A stretch of 64,000 bases of DNA from Schizochytrium sp. CCTCC M209059 (GCA_000818945.1 KN805385.1:446595-510594), one strand, 5' to 3'. Positions 30,201 to 40,195 are shown, counted from the first letter of the stretch. Notes: generated by a model from the sequence alone, not told the origin. A program made the numbers and translations.

Positions 30201-33200
30201 GCAGTCATTGATGTCTACGACTATGATCGATTTGATCCCGACGATTACCTTGGATCCAGTCGCATTCTTTTGGCTCAACCGGGCGCCACGGCATACGCCA
30301 CGACCAAACCAGAATGGCGACTTCTCTTCCAAGTAGCACCTGGCGACTGTGCCGATGCTGCAATCCTCGTGTCGACGGAGATCTTTCCGCTGCGTGAGGG
30401 AACTCCTGCGACCTTGCCACCGGTGCCCAACATTCGGCCCACTACTCACCACAAGGCTACTTTGCAAATCGCTGTGCTTGGACTACGGAATCTGGCCGCC
30501 TTTCGCGGCATCCCCGTACAAAATTCTCTCGTCGAATTTCACCTTGGTGACGCGTCTCGCCAGCGGAATGTACATCGGACGAAACGCAGCAAACGTCCTA
30601 CGGGCAGCGATCCCAACTTTGGTGAACTCATCGAGCTAAAGTTCAAGCTTCCTGAGGATCTCATCTTTCTACCACGGCTGCAAGTCACCGTTCAGGATGC
30701 TCGTATCGGCGGTCTCAAGAAAGAAGTCGTAGCGACGAGCGCTGTGGATCTCATGCGATTTGTGCCGACCTCACCGGACTACGTCCCGCACGGCGGGGCA
30801 CCACCGGATACGAGAAATAACCCAAATATCGAGAACCAGGACGATCATGGGCAAGAGCACGAGCTTGAGCGTTTTTTGGCGCTTACAAGTCCCGCAGGTC
30901 AGGATCCCGCTCTTGGAGGCGCGGGTGGACGCGGCGGCGCCGCCGGCCGCCCTGGCGATGCAGCTGATGCACTCGACGAGGCTGCGGAAGATCCGCCCAC
31001 AATTTTCGAAGAAGATGATGATGATGGCTTTATCACGGATGACGACGCCTTTACAAGCGGTGCGTCTGATGCCTCGAGCGATGTGAATGATTCTCTCCCT
31101 TCGGACACGGAGAGTGACGTTTCAGACTCGATGAGGGGCAACACCATTCTCGAATTCGAAGAGTGGGCCAACCATGACCCGCTTCCCTTGCCTCCGTTCA
31201 TGAAGGGTCGCAAAACGTACGAGCATGAGCTAGAGGCTGTCTTGGGCCCCACTCCATTCGAGAGTTTTCCTCTTTTCCGCGGCCAGCGCATTCGCAAGTC
31301 TCTCATTGGTAAAAAGCTCAAGCCAAATCTGCGCAATGTTGGCACACTGAAAGCAGCTATGCGAGTTTTGCTCGACGCAGAATCCCCATCCTCGCTTCGT
31401 GAGCCTAACGAAGAAGATGGTGTGTTTGCGACGTCAATGCTCGACAAGATGCTCGTTCCTCGACCCGTTGAGGTGCGTTTGAATGTGCTCAAGGGATTCA
31501 ACTTTATCCCCATGGATGTGGGTGGTGGCAAGAGTGACCCGTACTTGTCGCTAAAGCTCGGGCGCATCAAAGTGAACGACCAAAAGAACTACATTCCCAA
31601 CTCGATCAACCCGAACTTTTACCGCTCCTTTGTACTGCACACGGAGCTTCCAGGGCCCTCGCAGTTGCGAATCCGTGCCATGGACTATGACCTCTTTTCG
31701 AGCGACGATCTGATTGGCGAAACTACGATCGATATTGAGGATCGCTGGTTTTCCAAGCGCTGGAAGGAAATTGCTGCCGAGGAGAGTCTCGAGGAGCGCA
31801 CGCAGGACGAGCTTGACGAAGACGAAGCAGCCAAAGTTGTCGTCGAGGAGTCTCGCGATGCAGACACCTCCGAGGTGGAGACTTATCTCCGCAAGCCTGT
31901 CGAGCTTCGGTCGATTTGGACTCCGACCTCTCAGCTCGAGCAAGGTAAGGTCGAGTTGTGGTGTGACATTATGGACCAACCGACAGCCATCAAGTACCCC
32001 ATGATTGACGTTTCGCCACCTGCGGACACGGTGTATGAGATGCGCGTCATCATATGGAAGTGTGAAGACGTGCCGAGTTTCGACTTCCTTACCAAGCAGA
32101 ACGATCTCTACGTACGGTGCAATTTTAACGGTTTTAGTGAAAAGTCTTGGAAGGAGACGGACACGCACTGGCGTGCCAAAAAGGGCAAGGGATCCTGGAA
32201 CTACCGTGTCAAGATGCCCAATATTCAACTGCCTTTGTCCAAGCTCAAGAGCCGCCTCACTATCCAGATTTGGGACCGCGACGTCACAAAGTGGAACGAT
32301 CTGATTGCCGAGACCGTTCTTGACCTTTCCAGCCACTTGCGGGCAGCCTATTTGCGCAACGAAGAGCGTTACGAGGTCTTTGATTCTGGCTATAGGCGCG
32401 CGCCGCGCCCTCCGCCCAAGCCTGCACGCGAGCCCTCTGCGCCCACACCAGTGGTTTCGACGCGTGAGGAGTTCGTCCAAATGCCTGCCAATGGGAATAC
32501 CAACAACGCCGACGGAGAGCAGAAGAACGGCGGCGACGACAAAGACGATGACGTGGAGCGCATAGGCCGTCAAGACTCGAGCATTAGTATCCGAGTTGAT
32601 CCAGACACCGGAGTAGCAGCCACAAATGCAGACCCAGACGATCTCGATTCGCATTATAGTACGCGAGGTCGCGAGGCACGCAAAGAGAAACGCCATGCTA
32701 TGCGTATGGAACGCAAGCGAAAAAAGCAAGAGGAGAAACGCAAGCAGCGCGTCAAAGTCTCTGCGGGCGGAGAATCCGGAGATCCAGAAGAAGAAGAAAA
32801 ACGTGGAGAGGCCAACGAGCTCATCAACACGTACGCACCCTGGGCCGGAAGCGTCTTGTCTCATCGAGATCCGCCCAACTCAAAGGCACTCAAACTGTAC
32901 TCGATGGAGAATGGCGTCAAACGCGACATGGGAAAGCTCTGGGTCTCTGTGGAGCTTGTTCGTCAGGATCTTGCCACAACCTCTCTGAGCAACGGCGGTG
33001 GACGTTCTGAGCCGAACCGCTTTCCAAAGTTGCCCAAGCCAGTTGGTCGTCTCAATTGGAAGCTTTTCTGGAACCCCTTTTACGTGTTACGTGAGTGTCT
33101 GGGTCCCGATCTCTGCGTCAAGTTTTGCTGCGTCTTTATCATTCTCGTGGCAATTGTTCTTACCGTGGTTCTCTTTCCCCAGGTCACGAGCCTCTTTTCC

Positions 33201-33560
33201 TTTCTCAACACCATTCCGCATGGTGTTGGCTATCTTCTTATTGCCCTTGTGGCGCTCGTCATTGTTGGCGCCTGTTGCTGGTGTGGCATTGCTGATCGTC
33301 GCCGTCGCAACAAAGAGGAAGAAGAGCTTGCGCGTGCCTACGATCTCGAGGCACAAGCATTTGATCGTGAAAAGGAAAAGCAGTATCTCGGCACTGAAGG
33401 CAGGGGCGACGATGAGCCCGTCCGAAACTGCTGTGGTGGCTGCTGCCGATCTCGCAGCACCACCCCAAAATATTCTAAGCGGGAGAACCGAAGTGCTGCG
33501 TCAGGGACGAGCCGTACCGCTAGCGTAGACGCTGCCGAGCTCGAGATGCTTAACCTGTAA
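27261..33560 (+). CDS. Ferlin-like multi-C2 membrane protein, 2099 aa
   Basis: Ferlins are tail-anchored proteins with several C2 domains, acting in calcium-triggered vesicle fusion and membrane repair. I count seven C2-like units, near residues 1-165, 280-400, 455-580, 912-1010, 1063-1165, 1403-1500 and 1592-1690. The last two match the two C-terminal C2 domains of ferlins, including SDPYLSLKLGR, NYIPNSINPNF, LFSSDDLIGE and WNYRVKMPN. The unit at ~912 keeps the full acidic calcium set (DSDGMSDPY and YDYDRFDPDD). Linkers are acidic. The C-terminus has WNPFYVLREC, then two hydrophobic helices (~1950-1972 and ~1990-2012) and an ~85-residue tail with CCGGCC. No DysF domain is apparent. Start ATG 27261 has GACGATGG context. 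One uninterrupted frame of 6.3 kb. Confidence 0.92.
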   Translation: MERLAATSCVLEARGLVTGDEQAGTPSRGGKAAAAAKSINPYVKVRFSGQEFTSRTERKSQGRVHWDERVDFIGARGSKMTKVEFKVYDKRTLGKIFLGKAEVSVNTVRELKREFAEKQREVNRGLWLKLTDAYGTQGDFGELRVVVGWLYRRRLAGKTRLAVYSRIGIKRTAKGAHIGVLDDAELQDDEDAALSFFDDDLDEDTDNEDDLAVSPEAANDAGEVGAAIGENEDDDDEVSGVEGAMTEEDKEEEKDALERRQREEQDALENAMQLDIKPGAYRVIFHVIEVRELHPEDLSGTSDPVCTVTIDVPARKTVTRSTSIKKAVRSCVFDEQLFLDLNDMDENTVEAATIKFSVFDADLISRNDLIGSFTFNLIDVYYRVDHAHKNQWIGLIDEKNPKDTGVQGYAKVSVTVVGPGDTVNLDEDEDAKNDDGVHDEEIAEVLLPPNVQQELRFLRAQVYIAEDLPALDRSKLTGTEGLDAFVKMKFSGNPPCKTSVVSVSRPRTTARQMIDDAAHRTSESLRVVFNEELWMPTFNPRLARNVNISVYDYDKASSNDLVSTLLVNYQDVIRSTPRFPRKGGIVPRWYILYGAPRKSGLFGNEDAEEMNRNPAKASAYRGRILLSFRNYVDREDSEEPETIHKKHIRSIKRSLVPPTRPYVLRFWAIAGSSIPRTQGAIGFKSRASVASALSMGPYKLSTRAVTPGEGATVDWVEAHEATLEFPAELLLLWESPQVQAVVDRLDNLEATIARHRKSIPDDALRLRSDPSRTKSHGNPPPPALAGENTPGGTKDKLSQLDYLERQQMLMRKYLLAQLHDAQVPDLFLYLEDSSGRAISFARFRPEEILLERFRGEPRWVTLAEDKANNRLDDDDFPGSVLVRIGLGPQDLATATQQEWTQEQLDPFMQKEPFALRVHVYQGKDLPAADSDGMSDPYARVRVLGEKAGKVSRRTRTNNPLWYETVTFSRVLLPPARFAPQAVIDVYDYDRFDPDDYLGSSRILLAQPGATAYATTKPEWRLLFQVAPGDCADAAILVSTEIFPLREGTPATLPPVPNIRPTTHHKATLQIAVLGLRNLAAFRGIPVQNSLVEFHLGDASRQRNVHRTKRSKRPTGSDPNFGELIELKFKLPEDLIFLPRLQVTVQDARIGGLKKEVVATSAVDLMRFVPTSPDYVPHGGAPPDTRNNPNIENQDDHGQEHELERFLALTSPAGQDPALGGAGGRGGAAGRPGDAADALDEAAEDPPTIFEEDDDDGFITDDDAFTSGASDASSDVNDSLPSDTESDVSDSMRGNTILEFEEWANHDPLPLPPFMKGRKTYEHELEAVLGPTPFESFPLFRGQRIRKSLIGKKLKPNLRNVGTLKAAMRVLLDAESPSSLREPNEEDGVFATSMLDKMLVPRPVEVRLNVLKGFNFIPMDVGGGKSDPYLSLKLGRIKVNDQKNYIPNSINPNFYRSFVLHTELPGPSQLRIRAMDYDLFSSDDLIGETTIDIEDRWFSKRWKEIAAEESLEERTQDELDEDEAAKVVVEESRDADTSEVETYLRKPVELRSIWTPTSQLEQGKVELWCDIMDQPTAIKYPMIDVSPPADTVYEMRVIIWKCEDVPSFDFLTKQNDLYVRCNFNGFSEKSWKETDTHWRAKKGKGSWNYRVKMPNIQLPLSKLKSRLTIQIWDRDVTKWNDLIAETVLDLSSHLRAAYLRNEERYEVFDSGYRRAPRPPPKPAREPSAPTPVVSTREEFVQMPANGNTNNADGEQKNGGDDKDDDVERIGRQDSSISIRVDPDTGVAATNADPDDLDSHYSTRGREARKEKRHAMRMERKRKKQEEKRKQRVKVSAGGESGDPEEEEKRGEANELINTYAPWAGSVLSHRDPPNSKALKLYSMENGVKRDMGKLWVSVELVRQDLATTSLSNGGGRSEPNRFPKLPKPVGRLNWKLFWNPFYVLRECLGPDLCVKFCCVFIILVAIVLTVVLFPQVTSLFSFLNTIPHGVGYLLIALVALVIVGACCWCGIADRRRRNKEEEELARAYDLEAQAFDREKEKQYLGTEGRGDDEPVRNCCGGCCRSRSTTPKYSKRENRSAASGTSRTASVDAAELEMLNL

Positions 33561-34196
33561 ATCTCCTCATGAAGAAATTGACCATGGCACTACATCACCA
33601 CCGTGTAAACTTACCTCGCTCACTGTTCTCTCTTGCCTACGACTGCCTTGTTCATCAATCAATCTCGGGTTCTTCACTCGACTTGGCCCCTCTCTCCCTC
33701 TCTCTCTGTTTTTCTTCTCTCGACATGGGATCGATCGGTGACGACAATCGACGACACTGGCGATTCCTTCGCCATCAGAGTAGGCGAACGCACGAAGCAA
33801 CGAAGCACGACTTCTGCTATAACACATTGTCAAAGCTACACATCTCGCCCCTGCACATCTCGCGCCCCTCGCAGCCCGGCCCTCCGAGAATACGGCCGCG
33901 GCCTTTTCCTCGCTCTGCTAGGCGAAGCAAAGAGGTCTAACCGTGATAAATGGGTCTAACAAATTGTAAAACCGTCGAGTCGAAACAGTCGCGGCGCAGA
34001 CCCGAAAGCGAGGCGAGCGGACGCCGAGCGTGCGAGAGCGCGGCCCGTGGGCGCGGCGAGGCGCGGTGCGACTCGGTGCGGCGCGGCGCGGCGCAGTGCA
34101 GCCAGATCAGCGTGCCGCTCGCTCGCTTTCCTGGCGGCGCCGCGAGATCTTCTGGCGTCGCGCGAGCGAGAAGGACGGGCACGAACTGGGACGACG
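33561..34196. other. Intergenic region
   Basis: No gene is seen. It has pyrimidine-rich DNA after the ferlin stop and a GC-rich, GCGGC-repeating segment at 34050-34110 before the INCENP-like gene. Confidence 0.5.
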
Positions 34197-37100
34197 ATGA
34201 TGACCCAGCAGCAGACGGGCGAGGGCAACATCGTGAACCAAATCCTGGACAACTTGTCTCGCCTGGGGGAGAGCAAGAAGCGGGAGCTTGACAGAGAGCT
34301 CGAGAAGCACCTGCAATGGGCTCGTGGACAGTTTGCAGAGCGTGGAGGACTCATCTTGTCCAACATCAAGGACTGTGACCCCCAGGTCTTGCGCGACAAG
34401 TCGGCAAACCGACCAAAGTTCAACACCTATGACCAAGACGTCATGCACAAGGTGCTCCAGCAGGAGGACAAGGAAAACGGTGCCGCGGATGCCCCAAATC
34501 GGCGCGTCAGCGCAGAGACTGCCGAGGACGTCAAGCGAAAGGTCAAGCGCCGCGAGTCATCCATGGCCGTCGCCAACATTGCCGTAGGCTCATTTGCGCC
34601 CGTTCCGTCCTCAAACCGCAAGCGTAAGTCGGACGAGGGGGTGGCCGAGCTCAAGCGAATCAGCAACCAGAGTGACGCCGGCAAAAAGCTGCGCGTCGCT
34701 GGGGCTGGTCCACCTCCTCAACCGAAAAGCTCTGCCGACTTCATCGATGAATGCACGCAGCTTACCGTCGCCAAGATCAAGGCTGCACTCAAGAAGCGCG
34801 ACATCTCGTTCAAGGGTTATCGTTTAAAGGCGGAATTTGCCGAGCTTTTGGCCTCGGACATGGCCACCGAGGCTAACCGTGAGGCAAACGAGGCATGGGA
34901 ACGTGAGCAAGAGCTTGCGGGCGATGCTGGCGATAACGAGGACGACCAGAACGATGAAGAACATGAAGACAGTGACGCCGAGGTCGATGTTACTGGTACG
35001 GAAGCCTCTGATAACACTGGCCCTGCAGCTCTATTGGAAAGTGCCGGTCCTGCTTCGTCAGGGGAAGACGATCACGAAAACAGTCAGTCCACTGACGCTG
35101 CGTCCAAGGCCGGAGGCAACGATCAAGGGAAAGGTGACGAGGCGCATAATCTTCAGAGCCAGTCTCTGACAACAGCGACTGACGATGATGTCGAAGGCAC
35201 AGTCACCGCGATTGTGAAGAATTCTTCCACGCCGAAAGAAGATGCGGTCAAGAGCAGTGTGCAAGTCGATGAGGAGGAGCAAAAGAGTGCGGATGAAAAG
35301 AACAAACCCCTTGCTTTCAAGATACCGCCCGGCAAGAAGGAGACTCCCAAGCAGGACGTCCAAGAAGAAGACCATCCACCTGCCTTACCTGCGCGACCTT
35401 ATGCGCTTTCGAGAGCAAGTACACCGCCCTTACCAGAATCGAAAGATGAAGGCACCGAGGCAATGGCGACTGCATCGCCGTCGGTCCGGCCCCCGAATCT
35501 TGCAACCAGCCTCGAGGCCAATGATTCTGCGAATGGACCGCAAACTCCCGATTCGACACGTAAGAACTCTTTGGAGTCGGCACCTTCTGGCCGAGACGGA
35601 GAGGAAACGAAACGGCGAAAACTTTCGGATGAGCATGAGCGGGCAATGACACCGCCACCGCCGCCAAAATCTGCGTCAGTGTCGAGTGTTGCCAAGTCCA
35701 TTCTTGCAAGCGGATCGGGAACGCTCCCATCGCAGCCACCCGGCGCCACTTCTGTGCGAAGTCTGGCAAGTCGTCAGTCTTCTTCGTCACAATCGGCTGC
35801 GAATTCGCTCGATGCGACGCAGCGGCAGTCCGTAGAGCCGGCAGAAGCTGATCTCGAGCCGCCTTCGCCAGCGATGGTCAAGTCACTGCGTGTTCGTGAG
35901 GGCAAGCTTCGGTCTACTTCAGTTTCTTCTGCTGGGCTCGAGAGCTCGCCAAGCACCGCTTCGCAGCTTGGCAACTCGCAACGTGTGTCTCGCATGGGTG
36001 TCCAGCGGTCGAGCTTCACCTCGTCATCGTCGTCTTCTAATACACCAGGACGAGGGCCCGAGGATGCTCGGGTAGACTCCAGCGAAGGGGGGCGTAAACA
36101 GCAACTACTCGAGGAGATGGAGAATCGTATTCGCCGTATGTCGAGTACGGCACCTACATCGCAAGACGTTCTCCAAGAAGCAGAACAGATGCGCGAAGAG
36201 GCCCGGAAACGAGCGATGGACCGTATGCGCAACGCCCCATCCGAGAAAATCGCTGCAGCGAAGGACGAGAGCCCTACAGTCTCTATCACCCGGTCTGCGT
36301 CCACTTCTGCAATCACGAACAAATCCAGCGACGAGAAGATCCCGATGGCGGCAGTAACTCGCCCCTCGTCCCAGCTAACCCACGAAGTCTCTTCCCCTGC
36401 GAAGCCAAAGTCGGGCTCCATGGATGACACCACAAAGACCCCTGGACCTTCATCGGCCAAGAAGGAAACCGGGTTGCCGCCGCGTGTGACGGCACCAAGT
36501 AACATTATCCGCGGTCTGACTTCGTTCGTGAAGAAGAATCCTGTCGATAAAACAGCCTCGGGCAAACCACCTCGAGCTAAGGGGGTGGTACCAGCGCTGA
36601 AGAAGGCTCAGATTGCCAAAGAGAAGATGGACCGTCTGGAACGCGAGCGTCGCGAGAAAATCCGTCTCATGCAGGAGAAGCGAATCAAGTCCCGCCAAGC
36701 GCAGGCCGACAATGAAGCAACAGAGGAGACTGCACAGCCTGCATCGTCCACAACTTCATCGTCGAGCTCGTTCCGCCTCTTTAAGAAAAAGACCACCCCT
36801 CAGGTCGCAGTGTCGACAAGTGGAAACTCTTCTGCACAGTCTACAAGTGGCGGTGGTGCTGCTGCCGTATCATCAGGCGCGTCAGGCGTTGCAATAGCAA
36901 AGTCAAACGTTGTTGCCACAAACACTGCAAAAGAGACAAGCAATCCCGGATTGCCGCCGCCTCCGTCGCCGCCATCGCCACAGCAGAAAGAAGCCGCACA
37001 AGTCGTGGAAAGCTCGAGTTCTGCGGTTCTCCCGAGCAAGCCCCAAAAGCCTTCGCTCGTCGATATTGCGCCCTCCATGAACCGGGTCGAAAAGGATCGC

Positions 37101-37487
37101 GTAGAGAGCTCGGCGGTGGCAGAGAGCGACATTGAGCGAGATGACCAGCTGGACGAGCGGCGAGAAGCAGACAACTACGCCCTCACTGACGCTAGCGACG
37201 ATGATGACGACTCGCTTTCGAGTCCCTCAGAGAGCGAAACTCCTCAAAAGCCCGTGCCAGAATGGGCACAAAAGGCGAACCTGCAGCGTGCGCTGCATCG
37301 TCAATACTTTGATGAGCGTCGGGATCCCGATAAGATCTTTGGCAAGATTCCCCCGTGCGATCTCGAGGTCATCTTTAAAAGCTCGAAAAAGCGTTACAAG
37401 ACGCGCGGGAGCTCCGGTATCTGGCTCAAGGATGGTCTTACACTCAAGGAGACCAAGCAGTATCGCAAGGATCTTGGCCTCGAGTAA
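34197..37487 (+). CDS. INCENP-like chromosomal passenger protein, 1096 aa
   Basis: The last ~75 residues (~1018-1090) match the IN-box that binds and activates Aurora kinase: PEWAQKANLQRALHRQ, then DPDKIFGKIPPCDLEVIFK, then a basic run and SSGIW, where INCENP has its Aurora-phosphorylated Ser pair. A basic helix (~800-842, KMDRLERERREKIRLMQEKR) resembles the INCENP single alpha helix. The N-terminal ~50 residues are helical, as in the part that contacts Survivin and Borealin. Residues ~187-220 look like a SAP DNA-binding motif (LTVAKIKAALKKRDI). Most of the middle is Ser/Pro/Glu-rich and disordered. Start at ATG 34197, next to a second ATG at 34200; the frame runs upstream without good sequence. 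Intronless. Confidence 0.85.
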   Translation: MMTQQQTGEGNIVNQILDNLSRLGESKKRELDRELEKHLQWARGQFAERGGLILSNIKDCDPQVLRDKSANRPKFNTYDQDVMHKVLQQEDKENGAADAPNRRVSAETAEDVKRKVKRRESSMAVANIAVGSFAPVPSSNRKRKSDEGVAELKRISNQSDAGKKLRVAGAGPPPQPKSSADFIDECTQLTVAKIKAALKKRDISFKGYRLKAEFAELLASDMATEANREANEAWEREQELAGDAGDNEDDQNDEEHEDSDAEVDVTGTEASDNTGPAALLESAGPASSGEDDHENSQSTDAASKAGGNDQGKGDEAHNLQSQSLTTATDDDVEGTVTAIVKNSSTPKEDAVKSSVQVDEEEQKSADEKNKPLAFKIPPGKKETPKQDVQEEDHPPALPARPYALSRASTPPLPESKDEGTEAMATASPSVRPPNLATSLEANDSANGPQTPDSTRKNSLESAPSGRDGEETKRRKLSDEHERAMTPPPPPKSASVSSVAKSILASGSGTLPSQPPGATSVRSLASRQSSSSQSAANSLDATQRQSVEPAEADLEPPSPAMVKSLRVREGKLRSTSVSSAGLESSPSTASQLGNSQRVSRMGVQRSSFTSSSSSSNTPGRGPEDARVDSSEGGRKQQLLEEMENRIRRMSSTAPTSQDVLQEAEQMREEARKRAMDRMRNAPSEKIAAAKDESPTVSITRSASTSAITNKSSDEKIPMAAVTRPSSQLTHEVSSPAKPKSGSMDDTTKTPGPSSAKKETGLPPRVTAPSNIIRGLTSFVKKNPVDKTASGKPPRAKGVVPALKKAQIAKEKMDRLERERREKIRLMQEKRIKSRQAQADNEATEETAQPASSTTSSSSSFRLFKKKTTPQVAVSTSGNSSAQSTSGGGAAAVSSGASGVAIAKSNVVATNTAKETSNPGLPPPPSPPSPQQKEAAQVVESSSSAVLPSKPQKPSLVDIAPSMNRVEKDRVESSAVAESDIERDDQLDERREADNYALTDASDDDDDSLSSPSESETPQKPVPEWAQKANLQRALHRQYFDERRDPDKIFGKIPPCDLEVIFKSSKKRYKTRGSSGIWLKDGLTLKETKQYRKDLGLE

Positions 37488-37571
37488 ACATGTAAACTCA
37501 TTCACATGCATGCTCATTCCGAGTATTTCGAGCCTTGGAATGGACAGCTTCTGCATATTCACTTTTTTAGA
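37488..37571. other. Tight convergent spacer (84 bases)
   Basis: Only 84 bases separate the stop codons of the convergent INCENP-like and CFAP184 genes, so their 3' UTRs probably overlap. Confidence 0.5.
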
Positions 37572-39422
37572 TTACTCATCTCTGCTTCCTGTTAGATTTG
37601 CATGCTTTTGTTGGAGATCCTGAATGGATCGCTTGAGCGCCTTGATTTCTTGCGTTCGCTTCTTGTAGTCCTCTACGAGGAGCGTTGACTTGAAAAATCC
37701 TTGGCTTTCGCGTTTCTTGGTGTTGCCGGATCGCAGCTGGTCTCTCTGCCTCTTGCTCTGGTTAAGCTGATCACGACTGAGCTGAAGCTCCTTGTCGAGG
37801 ACCTTGAGCTCGTCGCCGAGCTGAACAGCCTCGGACTGCACGAAGACGAGCTTTTCCTTGAGATGTGTAAGCACCTGCACTGTGGTCGTGGTCTTTTTGT
37901 TGAGCTTGGCAAGATCCTCGTTGCGCTCTTCGATCTTCTCACTCAGCGCCTGGTTCTCAATCTTGAGTTGCTCAAAGTCGATCAAGTGTAGGCCGTCGGC
38001 GAGACGTTCCTTATTCTGCAATGCCTTTTCCAGCTTGTTCAGTTCGGCCCTCAAATGCAAATTTCGCAGACGGATCTTCTCCAGCTCGCCGGCCTTGGCT
38101 CGCTCTGCTGTCTCGAACTGGTCAATAATGTGAATGGGGATCGGCTTACCGGACCGCGAGTTTTCTGCCTGTTTGGCAATTTCACGCTTGAAGTGTGCAA
38201 AGGATGATTGAATTTCGTCGCACTTTTTCTCTTTGGCATCCAGCTTAGTTTGCAGCTGCATTGCCACACCATCATACGACTCTTGCGTGCGGTGTAGAGT
38301 GTCGCGTGCATCTCGATATGCAGACAGAGCGTTCTTGTACTTTTGTTCTGCCTCTTGGTCGAAAGAGTCCCCAGCGGTGTCAGTCCCATGCAGATTCGAT
38401 GTGCTTCCGGTGTCCGTCGCGTGTTGGGCCTGCTTCGCTTGAAGAAGCGACACCAAGTCTCGCTGGAGCCACCCGTTTGCCTGTGTAAGCGATTCTCTCT
38501 CCGCACGTGCTTTGTCAATCAATTCAGCGATACGGGCCGCCTGCGCACGACGCTCCGCTTCTTCAAGCTCATTGGATTTGCTCTCGGCGCTTGGCAAGAT
38601 GCACTCGCCAAGTTCGCCATCAAGAGCACCAGCCTCAAGCTCTTCGGCTTGCTCGAATCCGGCGGCGTCTGGCCGCGTCTGCCACTCGTCCCCATCCTCT
38701 TCTTCTTCGTCATCATCTTCGTCGTCATCGTCTTCCGCTTCTCCTTGATCATCGAGCTCTTTCTTTTTGGATGCTTCCTCCATCGGAGCATCATCCTTGG
38801 ATTCTTCCTTTGCTTCGTTGATGTTGGCCTCCATGTCTTCGCTTTTGCTCTCCCCCTCGTCCGTTGCCATCTTTTCCTCGTTAATGGCCTCGGGCAGTGG
38901 AGCTGCTGCAACGTTGCGAAATCCGAGCGCCAAGACATCACTTGCGATTGTAACCACTTCAAAGCCAGTTTTGGAAAAGATCCCCGCAGGCAAAAATTCC
39001 ACTGCAGTGATGGCGCACTTGCTAAGCTCTAAAGGATCATTACTCTCTCGGACGCAGAGCAAAATTTCATCTTCAATGGCAGCATTCTCTTGGGCCTTTT
39101 CTTCAACGTTCTCGCCATCTTTGGTTTCCGATTTCTCACCCTCTTCTTGCTTTTGCTGCTGCTGCAATTGATCCTGAAGAGCTTTGACGAATTCTTGAAG
39201 ATTAGGCCCTGCTGCACGAAAGCCGGGAGGGATATCGTCGGGGCCGAAGGCGACAGCAACCTCAACCACGGCTTGACCTTCTTCATCGTCAGCTCGTCGT
39301 TTGACAGCGAGACCCGGCATCTCCTTTGTGGCAGCTTGAACGATATCGAAGCCATCGTCGCGCGCCTTATTCGCTGTCTCCTCATCGTCTGCAGTCAGAA
39401 CGCGCACATCCTGCAACACCAT
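37572..39422 (-). CDS. CFAP184: CFAP184/CCDC96-like ciliary coiled-coil protein, 616 aa
   Basis: CCDC96 (CFAP184) pairs with CCDC113 in a coiled coil on axonemal doublets and at centriolar satellites. The C-terminal ~230 residues show the family coiled coil, with the distinctive block LADGLHLIDFEQLKIENQ followed by SEKIEERNEDLAKLNKK and a QVLTHLKEKL helix. The preceding half is acidic and disordered (a run of Asp/Glu near residue ~240), with a short folded region near ~135-185. ATG 39422 (TAGAATGG) was chosen; 32 further upstream codons are open but not protein-like. It faces the polycystin-like channel across a 773-base divergent promoter, so two flagellar genes may be co-controlled. Confidence 0.85.
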   Translation of the reverse strand: MVLQDVRVLTADDEETANKARDDGFDIVQAATKEMPGLAVKRRADDEEGQAVVEVAVAFGPDDIPPGFRAAGPNLQEFVKALQDQLQQQQKQEEGEKSETKDGENVEEKAQENAAIEDEILLCVRESNDPLELSKCAITAVEFLPAGIFSKTGFEVVTIASDVLALGFRNVAAAPLPEAINEEKMATDEGESKSEDMEANINEAKEESKDDAPMEEASKKKELDDQGEAEDDDDEDDDEEEEDGDEWQTRPDAAGFEQAEELEAGALDGELGECILPSAESKSNELEEAERRAQAARIAELIDKARAERESLTQANGWLQRDLVSLLQAKQAQHATDTGSTSNLHGTDTAGDSFDQEAEQKYKNALSAYRDARDTLHRTQESYDGVAMQLQTKLDAKEKKCDEIQSSFAHFKREIAKQAENSRSGKPIPIHIIDQFETAERAKAGELEKIRLRNLHLRAELNKLEKALQNKERLADGLHLIDFEQLKIENQALSEKIEERNEDLAKLNKKTTTTVQVLTHLKEKLVFVQSEAVQLGDELKVLDKELQLSRDQLNQSKRQRDQLRSGNTKKRESQGFFKSTLLVEDYKKRTQEIKALKRSIQDLQQKHANLTGSRDE

Positions 39423-40195
39423 TCTAGTCAATGCAAGGTTTTTGCGATTGCTTCGCTGCCTGAATGGCTGAATGGCTTCTGGATGGATGGCGCGTTTGCC
39501 TTTAGCGTCACTGTGCAAGCTTCAACCCTTCGCCGTGCCACGTCGCAGCCGCGCCGCGTCGCACCGCGCCGCGCCTTGGCCCTGGACGAGACTTCAAGCC
39601 TTGCTTTCCTTGCGCTCCCTTTAGAGAAAAAAGCCAAGAAACCTCTTGCAAGCGAGGTGGATAGATAGATGCCAAAGGCAAACGGCAAATGGGTGTGTGA
39701 GAAAGCCCTTCTTGGCTATTAAAACGACGCTATGCGTGCGTGCACAGCGGCGATGAAGCATGCAATCAATCTTCGTTGGAGAGACCGCCCACCCCTTTCG
39801 CCAAGACTTTGGAATGTATCCGTTGACGGAACAAAACAAAAAGTTTTTTGTTTTGTTTTCTGGAGATGAACTTTGAGAACTTTCTGACTTCGTGCACGAT
39901 ATGAGACCGTAACGGCATCATCAGGACCATCGTACGAGCTGCATCCCACTCCGCTTTATGCAAGAAAGCGAGCGAGCGAGTGAGTGAGCGAGTAAGCAAG
40001 ACCCTGTCAGGTCAGGGATTTGCGCGAAACTTTGAGGTAGGACGAGCGTCTCGACGTTCCTGACTGGCATAGCGTTTGGCTCGCGGACGGACGAGGCGCT
40101 GCTTCGCTTCGTCTCGATCCACACGCGAGCAACAAAAGCAACTTGCTTACAGGTACATGAAGCAGAAGCAAGTCTGAAGCCAGAACTTCATCATC
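39423..40195. promoter_or_regulatory. Divergent promoter region of two flagellar genes
   Basis: 773 bases between the ATGs of CFAP184 and the polycystin-like channel. It contains GTTTTGTTTTG-like T-rich DNA at 39835-39862 and a GAGC/GAGT run at 39968-39994. No protein frame is convincing. An X-box-like site was not identified by eye. Confidence 0.4.

Noticed and set aside
31551..32864. 437-codon minus-strand frame
   Set aside because: Antisense of the ferlin C-terminal C2 domains.
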